Origin: Gerris lacustris
Lineage: Eukaryota > Arthropoda > Insecta > Hemiptera > Gerridae
NCBI GenBank assembly: GCA_951217055.1
Contig: OX578276.1
Span: 134,156,587-134,220,586, forward strand
DNA length: 64,000 bases
Direction of reading: 5' to 3'
The position numbers were made by a program, and so were the translations under genes. The notes under the pieces were generated by a model. It saw only the letters and a list, made by a program, of their open reading frames with translations. It ran no database searches and was not told the origin of the DNA. Below are positions 59,526 to 64,000 of this stretch, piece after piece. Positions within the stretch are counted from its first letter, which is position 1, and every line of letters begins with the position of its first letter.

Positions 59526-59824
59526 TTTGGATTAGGCGGATTTTCGGATTAGCGGGACTCTACTGTATTTAGTTTCATTACAGTATGATTGAACTCTAGA
59601 GACAATTAATCCCTGTCTAATGTAATAGCTGTTTGTATTTATCTAATATTAAATGTGTACATGCATTTTTATTTCAGACATTCTACAACAAGATTGAAGA
59701 TGCTAAAAAGAAACTATTAGAGGAGGGTAAGGAGGAAACTGGAATACAGCGTAGGAAGAGTGTATTGGACAGATTCAGACCTAAAAAGAGAACGAAACCT
59801 AATGACTCTTCAGCAGATACTTAG
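40821..59824 (+). CDS. WDR46: WDR46/UTP7 (BING4), small-subunit processome WD-repeat protein
   Basis: Nine exons: 40821-41176, 43095-43258, 45110-45348, 45485-45720, 49279-49438, 53260-53413, 54165-54349, 56511-56618 and 59678-59824. They total 1749 nt (582 residues), close to the human 610. All junctions are GT-AG and in frame. The exon-2 donor is a weak GTCTGT. Residues 1-130 are basic. WD repeats follow, from '[16 protein letters not shown]' through '[10 protein letters not shown]', '[13 protein letters not shown]' and '[18 protein letters not shown]'. The BING4 C-terminal domain is in exons 6-7 ('[20 protein letters not shown]', 'FDAFEVNP'). The tail is lysine-rich. The protein is a nucleolar U3 snoRNP/processome component needed for 18S rRNA maturation. 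Introns are packed with transposons, but the exons are intact. Confidence 0.96.
41438..41744. mobile_element. MITE in WDR46 intron 1
   Basis: 'AAGCGGCGTTTAGACGATCA' continuing into ACTTGGTTGTCAA is repeated as an exact complement at the right end: at least 33 bp of perfect TIR, ending 41744. Subterminal 'GTTGTCAAC' repeats lie inside the left end. Non-coding. Confidence 0.85.
42363..42508 (-). repeat. tRNA-derived SINE, truncated, in an inverted repeat
   Basis: The minus strand shows 'AGTTGGTAAGAGCACCTG', then 'GAGGACCCGTGGTTCAAGTC', then a tail GTCTCCCGTAGTTATTG... The tail sequence also starts on the plus strand at 42464. About 44 bp at 42363-42406 and 42465-42508 therefore pair as a hairpin around the SINE head. 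The head has lost its first bases. Confidence 0.65.
42719..42900 (+). repeat. tRNA-derived SINE, more complete copy
   Basis: The head has box A 'TAGCTCAGTTGGTAAGAGCA' (42727-42746) and box B 'GGTTCAAGTCC' (42774-42784). The anticodon arm cannot form a normal 5-bp/7-base structure, so this is not a working tRNA. The tail from 42812 matches 42466-42560 over about 85 bases with few changes. It lies in WDR46 intron 1. Confidence 0.7.
43593..44550. mobile_element. hAT-type non-autonomous element (outer)
   Basis: TIR CAGTGGCGGCGCGT on the left, ACGCGCCGCCACTG on the right. The 8-bp flanks AGTCGAAG (43585-43592) and AGTGGAAG (44551-44558) differ at one base: a hAT-size target-site duplication. The interior is non-coding apart from the nested element at 44130-44377. 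It lies in WDR46 intron 2. Confidence 0.85.
44130..44377. mobile_element. hAT-type MITE nested in the previous element
   Basis: The ends CAGTGCTTGATTT and AAATCGAGCCCTG are inverted with a few changes. The 8-bp flanks are identical, TATATATC at 44122-44129 and 44378-44385. A G-run (44198-44213) and a GA repeat lie inside. The exact duplication suggests it is younger than its host. Confidence 0.85.
45900..46280 (+). repeat. Family B repeat in WDR46 intron 4
   Basis: Matches 5690-6130 ('TCATAATTAGCCCATTGTTG', 'CTACACCTTTATCTTCAAA'). The reverse complement of its left part occurs at 62260-62360 ('GGGAACATTTTTGGTTC'). A poly(A) tract follows at 46321-46348. Confidence 0.6.
46785..47919. mobile_element. 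TIR DNA transposon, 1135 bp, TATTA flanks
   Basis: The ends GGTTTGTTCCAACCAC and GTGGTTGGAACAAACC are perfect inverted repeats. Inside, GGAAC/GTTCC and GCGCATGCGC motifs recur near both ends. TATTA lies directly outside on each side (46780-46784 and 47920-47924). The duplication could instead be read as TA or TTA. No transposase frame exists. A further hAT-like start ('CAGGGCCTGATTTAGGCCGC', 47088-47107) may mark a nested piece. Confidence 0.85.
48000..49278. other. WDR46 intron 4, 3' part, no feature seen
   Basis: AT-rich intron sequence between the TIR element and exon 5. The 121- and 115-residue frames on opposite strands at 48178-48605 include a poly-Lys/poly-Phe run from an A-tract and a CA repeat, and have no domain. 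Confidence 0.5.
49665..50020. mobile_element. DNA element with repeated 'CAGTTTTAACC' subterminal units
   Basis: 'GGCAGTTTTAACC' with 'ACGGGTAAA' occurs twice at 49692-49800, each after a 'TAGCCACACACG'-like motif. The complementary form ('CACACACCGACCGTTTTACC') lies at 49940-49960. This is the pattern of a MITE with subterminal repeats. The exact ends are uncertain. Confidence 0.5.
50029..52342. mobile_element. Possible large TIR element in WDR46 intron 5
   Basis: 'AGGTGGGCTCATTT' at 50029 and its complement 'AAATGAGCCCACCT' at 52327-52340 bound 2.3 kb of AT-rich, non-coding DNA. GTGACGTAGGC/GACGTCA-like sequence lies just inside both. Just outside, 'GTTAACGCCCAA' occurs in the same orientation on both sides (50003 and 52354). 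It contains a family D repeat at 51420-51925. Confidence 0.45.
51420..51925 (+). repeat. Family D repeat, copy 1
   Basis: Reverse complement of 57886-58400. Shared landmarks are 'CTCTTCAATACCTTTCATTT', 'CGCCATTTTGAATTTGAACA', 'GTTATTGGAACCGTACAGAG', a GACAGACAGAC run, and the end 'GGTTTTACCATAACGAAACC'. No coding frame was recognised. Confidence 0.7.
52920..53060 (-). repeat. Hammerhead-like repeat (Penelope-type)
   Basis: On the minus strand: CTGATGA, one extra A, a 7-bp stem GCTCAGG/CCTGAGC with loop CTC, then GAAA (about 53049 to 53022). This is the hammerhead order CUGAUGA, stem II, GAAA, with one added base. It is followed by a tail towards 52960. Such motifs are known from the terminal repeats of Penelope-like elements. 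No reverse transcriptase is nearby. It lies in WDR46 intron 5. Confidence 0.5.
54735..55795. mobile_element. TIR element hosting a piggyBac MITE
   Basis: 'AAGGTTGACCAAGAAG' at 54735 and the complement 'CTTCTTGGTCAACCTT' at 55778-55793 are exact. 'CTTGCAAGGTTTG' and 'CTTGCAAACCTTCC' form a second inverted pair flanking the piggyBac insertion. About 450 bp remain without the insert. It lies in WDR46 intron 7. Confidence 0.6.
55050..55652. mobile_element. piggyBac-type MITE with TTAA target sites
   Basis: The element starts CCCTTAGTGGCACGG and ends CTAAGGG. It lies exactly between TTAA copies (55046-55049 and 55653-55656), which is the piggyBac signature. GGCGCA/TGCGCC motifs recur near both ends. 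No transposase frame, 603 bp. Confidence 0.88.
56693..56820. mobile_element. Small inverted-repeat element in WDR46 intron 8
   Basis: 'AGTACATTACGCGTCGAGTG' is roughly complementary to 'GCACGAGTTGCGTCGTACTT' at the other end. It is GC-rich and directly follows exon 8 by about 75 bases. The frame at 56505-56792 is an exon shadow. Confidence 0.45.
57100..57155. repeat. 56-bp palindrome, two mismatches
   Basis: Arms of 28 bases (57100-57127 and 57128-57155), no loop, centred on CCCT/AGGG. 26 of 28 positions pair. It is probably the end hairpin of a transposon fragment. Confidence 0.9.
57886..58420 (-). repeat. Family D repeat, copy 2
   Basis: Reverse complement of the 51420-51925 copy. The end 'GGGTTTCGTTGATAAAACC' lies at 57889, and 'AGTAGATTACAAAAATA' occurs twice (58105 and 58311), which shows a local partial duplication of about 205 bp within this copy. 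Confidence 0.7.
59188..59565. mobile_element. pogo/Tigger-type MITE with TA target sites
   Basis: CAGTAGAGTCCCGCTAATCC at the left is matched by 'GGATTAGCGGGACTCTACTG' at the right, perfect over 20 bases, between TA dinucleotides (59186-59187 and 59566-59567). The TIR sequence is of the pogo/Tigger type. The interior is non-coding with a long A-tract at 59491-59521. It lies 110 bp upstream of the last WDR46 exon. Confidence 0.88.
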
Positions 59825-59919
59825 CCTCGCGATATTGAATCACTTTGCCCTTCTATATTTACCATTGGTATGCATTTTTTATTTATTTACTTATTTTTTT
59901 CTTTCTCCTATAAAGAAAC

Positions 59920-60330
59920 AATTGTGATGGCGCCAAAATTCGATTTTGATGGATTTACATGTTTAGAGGTCCCTTGAGTTAAAAAAAATGGTTTTTAAAA
60001 AATGTCTGTCTGTGCAGAGGCCTGGAGCTACTACTGGGCTAATTTTGACGAAATTTGGCATACATGTACAGTAAAATCATACCCCAAGGGGAAATTGAGA
60101 AATTAATTTATGTTCCAAATTTGTGGGGCTACTCCCCCCCCCAAAAAAACTGAAAAAACGTGAAAAAAATGTATATATCAAAAACAGTTCTGACACTTTT
60201 GATTAAAAAATTCTAAAATGTGGAATATTTAAATACAAATCTAACGATATAAGCTGTTTTCTCAAGAAAAATCTAGTTCCTGAAAAAATAGTTAAACGTG
60301 GACGGAGAGAGGCCGGGTGATAAATTTTGA
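59920..60330 (+). repeat. Family C repeat downstream of WDR46
   Basis: Same orientation as 5065-5535: 'AAATTCGATTTTGATGGATT', 'CTAACGATATAAGCTGTTTT', 'GGACGGAGAGAGGCCGGGT'. The box B part is lost after GGCCGGGT. It starts about 95 bp after the WDR46 stop and may lie within its 3' UTR. Confidence 0.6.
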
Positions 60331-61153
60331 TAAAATGTTCAATAATAATAAAATTTGCCTACAAATACACTAAAATAATAAATGGAAAACATTGGGCTAA
60401 GTAATTATGAACTTGTATATGAGAAAGTTTGTTGGAATTTTTAAATATGTGAAGCGAGTTTGTTTGAAACGCTGCAAAAAGTATTATTGTGAGATCACGG
60501 AGAGGTAGTAAAAAATTGTCTTCTTTATGGTAGGACAGAGTTGCAAACTTGATAAAGTTTTTTAAAAAGTATTTATTCAATAACAATAAATATGTATAAA
60601 ACTTATTGAATTCTAAAATCAATGAAATATGGAAAACAATTATTAAAAATTCAGTCTGAAATAGGTTTGATTAACGAGAGTTATTTTTTTTATTCAATAT
60701 ATCACATTTAAAAAATATCCTTAACAGCAAAACTTTTTAAGTTAATAACACATGTTGAGAGAAAGAAATAAAGAAAGTTCCAACTGCTGTCTTCTGCACA
60801 ATTTCTTTAAATATCTAGCAAAGTAGGCTTTATTTCAGTTTGGAAATGTCAACCTGATAAGAACACAGAAAACTAACTAATTAGCTATTGCGGAGTGAAA
60901 ATCTTAAATTGTTTAAGGATTTACATGAACATTTTTAGCTTGTGTTTGTCTATCACTGGTTCATACTTCCAAATAAATCACATTCTAATTATTTTATAAT
61001 CATCCACTAAAAAGCACATTTGTAAAATAATACCTACCACCCTGCCTTATACAGTATAAGGCTTATATATATATTTTTTTTGTTTATATTGCGTTGTTGC
61101 TGACAATTAAGTTCTTTTTTGACTTATCTAATTATGTAATTGTCTTAGGTAGA
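60331..61153. other. Intergenic / ALAD 3' flank, no gene seen
   Basis: AT-rich. AATAAA on the minus strand near 60836 could serve ALAD, but nothing closer was found. The 87-residue frame at 60359-60622 has no domain. Confidence 0.4.
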
Positions 61154-62038
<885 letters not shown>

Positions 62039-62090
62039 TTATACTTCATAAGTACTAGCAGTTTTAAACATATTTTAAAATAAGTTTAGT

Positions 62091-62370
62091 GTGGCACATA
62101 GCTTTCTTGTGTCCTATTCCGGGTACTTTAATGATTTTATGCTTATATCCTATTATTGTCAATTTTTTTCAGAAGGTTGACACTTAAATGAGACGACCAA
62201 CTGTGGGCTAATTATGACCTACCATCCAAATTTAATTAAAAGCGGTCGATTAGTTTTTATTAGGATATGTTGGTTTGCAAAAATTGAGCGACTGACAGGC
62301 AGATATAGAACCAAAAATGTTCCCTAATGCCTGAAACGGATATCTGTCTTGGAATCTTTGATATTGGAGA
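62091..62370 (-). repeat. Family A/B repeat in an ALAD intron
   Basis: Begins 'GTGTGGCACATAGCTTTCTT' like 11269, then carries the reverse complement of 45950-46200 ('TGTGGGCTAATTATGACCTA', 'GGAACCA' ... 'ACGGATATCTGTCTTG'). This supports the A-B link. An AT repeat lies at 62370-62388. Confidence 0.55.
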
Positions 62371-62595
62371 TATGTATATATATATATATTTTTTTCCCTT
62401 TGGTACACTATAGACAAAGATAAAACTATAATTAAACTTTTTTAAATGTAAAAAAAAAACGATAAAGGCAAAAGGATAAATAAATTCAGATATATGTAAG
62501 TACTTTTAAAAAAATATTCCCTTTTTAAAAATGTAGGGATATTCTTTATGCTTCACCCTAAAAAATATTAAAAGTCGTGGTTTTTAACAGTATAC

Positions 62596-63983
62596 AAGGC
62601 TCCAAACTGGTTGTAAGGTCAAATTTACTGACTAATTATGTGAAAATACTGACTAAATACCAATTAAAATTACTGACATCAATCCTCATTAAAAAAAAAT
62701 TACAAATCAAATAATTAATTAATTATTTTATAAAATTGGCCACCCTTCTCCCCTTAGCAGCAGTAAAAATTGAAATTTGATCTTTAAATTATAAAGAAAC
62801 GCGATAAATAGGTAATGCTGTGCAATCAAGAGTCAGAAAATTAAATGGGCAGAGCTAAGGGTGCCCATTGAAGCCCAGAGAAAGTTACAGCTGCTCAGGC
62901 CAATTCCCTTGCTTCCTTTTTAATAAACAATATAGAAACAAAGATACTTCTGCTTTCATAGAGTCAATTTTCAAAACAGTAACGATGTTCTTATACTTTG
63001 TAGATTTCATAAGGTCAGTTTTATATTTTGGGATAAATGAGAGGAAAAATTTAAATTTAACAAATGCTGACCATTGTTCCAAAAGTCGTTTGCCTGCTTG
63101 CTCCAAGGATAACCATCTTGACGACACATGCTTAATAAATTTATGACGGGGCAAATTTAGGCCTTTTTGAACTTCAGTGAAATTTTCCCACCTTGACGGC
63201 CAACCATTAAAAAAATCGTGAATTTGAAAAAATAGATTCGATGCATTATCTCCGAGTACTTCCATGCCCCGTTTAAATGCATTGTGTAAAACATGAATGT
63301 TACAGGTTCCAATGTCAACCGTAGTTTTTCTTTTTATCAAAATCATATATTTGTTCTGTCTTGTAACAGATTTGTTTACATTTGGTACATCATTTCTAAG
63401 CATGAGCAATTTAGCTCGTGGCAATTTACCCTTATTTAATGCCTCACATAACTTGGCAAATAAATCTTGAGTAGTAGCTGAGCCAATAAAAAATGTTTGT
63501 AAATGTCTTGTTACAATCCTTTCAGTTGATTCTGACCAAACCTAACAGTTATTTGCAACTCTTTATAGGATGCAGGATTGGTAATTTTGTCGTAACAAAG
63601 TGTAAAATAACAATTATCCATTTCACTTAATATCAAGGTTGTAAAGTACACTTTCCCATTTTATATAAAACCCTTCGTACCCTTCACATGAAGTAAAGAA
63701 AAAAGTTCAAAAATCAATAATAATTAATGACACTGCAATAAAAAAAAACAAATTTAAATGAAATTAAAGAAGAGTGGTACTGTTAGGTAGTAGCTGCTCA
63801 TGAAAACTGTACACCAGCAATGTGCTATCCAGGCAGCACCAAAACTGGCTCTCAGTTTTCCAGGGCTTCCGCAAGGTGTAAAAAACTGACTTTACTGACC
63901 AATTTAATGAAATACTGACCAAATACAGAATTTCCTCAAAATACAGACTATTACTGACTTTACTGACTAGTTTGCAGCCCTGT
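62596..63983 (-). mobile_element. hAT transposon, decayed
   Basis: Ends near 62596 (CAAGGCTCCAAACTGG) and 63983 (reverse complement CAGGGCTGCAAACTAG) form hAT-style TIRs. Repeated ACTGAC subterminal motifs follow on both sides. The interior holds a broken transposase. The flanks share AGTAT but no clean 8-bp duplication, so it is old. It fills the ALAD intron at the right edge of the window. Confidence 0.75.
62885..63621 (-). pseudogene. hAT-like transposase, frameshifted and truncated
   Basis: The minus strand opens at 63621 with 'MDNCYFTLCYDKITNPASYK', matching the start of the catalytic region. A frameshift near 63515 follows, and the frame continues with 'RHLQTFFIGSATTQDLFAKL' into the 179-residue stretch at 63424-62885. 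That contains 'LPRAKLLMLRNDVPNVNK', 'GTCNIHVLHNAFKRGMEVL', 'NGWPSRWENF' and 'HVSSRWLSLEQAGKRLLEQW', blocks shared by a widespread animal hAT-derived protein group. The zinc finger and the hATC tail are absent. Not functional. Confidence 0.8.
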
Positions 63984-64000
63984 AGTATGTCATTGAAGTC

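Noticed and set aside
62868..63146. 92-residue plus-strand frame
   Set aside because: Antisense shadow of the hAT transposase relic.

Overview
This is AT-rich, intron-bearing animal DNA, most likely from an insect or another arthropod. The reasons are metazoan genes with GT-AG introns, dense DNA transposons, mobile-element jockey/I-type LINE relatives, and tRNA-like short repeats. I cannot name the species. About 5% of the window is exon. Most of the rest is transposon-derived, and many insertions sit inside others.

Genes: (1) a two-exon, minus-strand gene at 19487-21.9 kb that encodes an unrecognised 304-residue, probably all-helical protein; (2) SPEF1/CLAMP, a microtubule-bundling calponin-homology protein, minus strand, five coding exons 28380-40354, 190 residues; (3) WDR46/UTP7 (BING4), a small-subunit processome WD-repeat protein, plus strand, nine coding exons 40821-59824, 582 residues; (4) the last three coding exons of ALAD (porphobilinogen synthase), minus strand, 61154-62032, with the 5' part beyond the right edge. 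I joined exons by hand. In WDR46, SPEF1 and ALAD every junction keeps frame and family motifs. SPEF1 and WDR46 are head to head, with 466 bp between start codons. WDR46 and ALAD are tail to tail.

Layout: 1-9.8 kb is gene-free and made of dispersed repeats and foldback or TIR elements. 9.8-12.9 kb is a TIR element hosting a complete non-autonomous Helitron that carries six diverged internal repeats and another nested repeat. 13-18.6 kb holds a MITE and rearranged Copia gag/pol pieces. 18.6-22 kb holds the 304-residue gene with two TIR elements just past its 3' end. 22-28 kb holds a mariner-like relic inside another TIR element, a relative of the 9.8 kb TIR element, and a hAT fragment. 28.4-40.4 kb is SPEF1, whose introns contain a nested palindromic element with a hammerhead-like motif (29.4-30.3 kb), a Copia RT fragment, and a complete 5.75-kb LINE with both ORFs intact and a 10-bp target-site duplication. 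40.8-59.8 kb is WDR46, whose introns carry hAT-in-hAT, piggyBac, pogo/Tigger and other TIR elements plus tRNA-like SINE pieces. 60-64 kb is the ALAD 3' end and a decayed hAT transposon.

The most noteworthy items are the apparently intact LINE lying in sense orientation in a SPEF1 intron, the 181-bp-arm/84-bp-arm nested inverted repeat flanked by a 12-bp direct repeat, and the Helitron with a tandemly repeated interior and a paralogous element lacking it at 24.7 kb.
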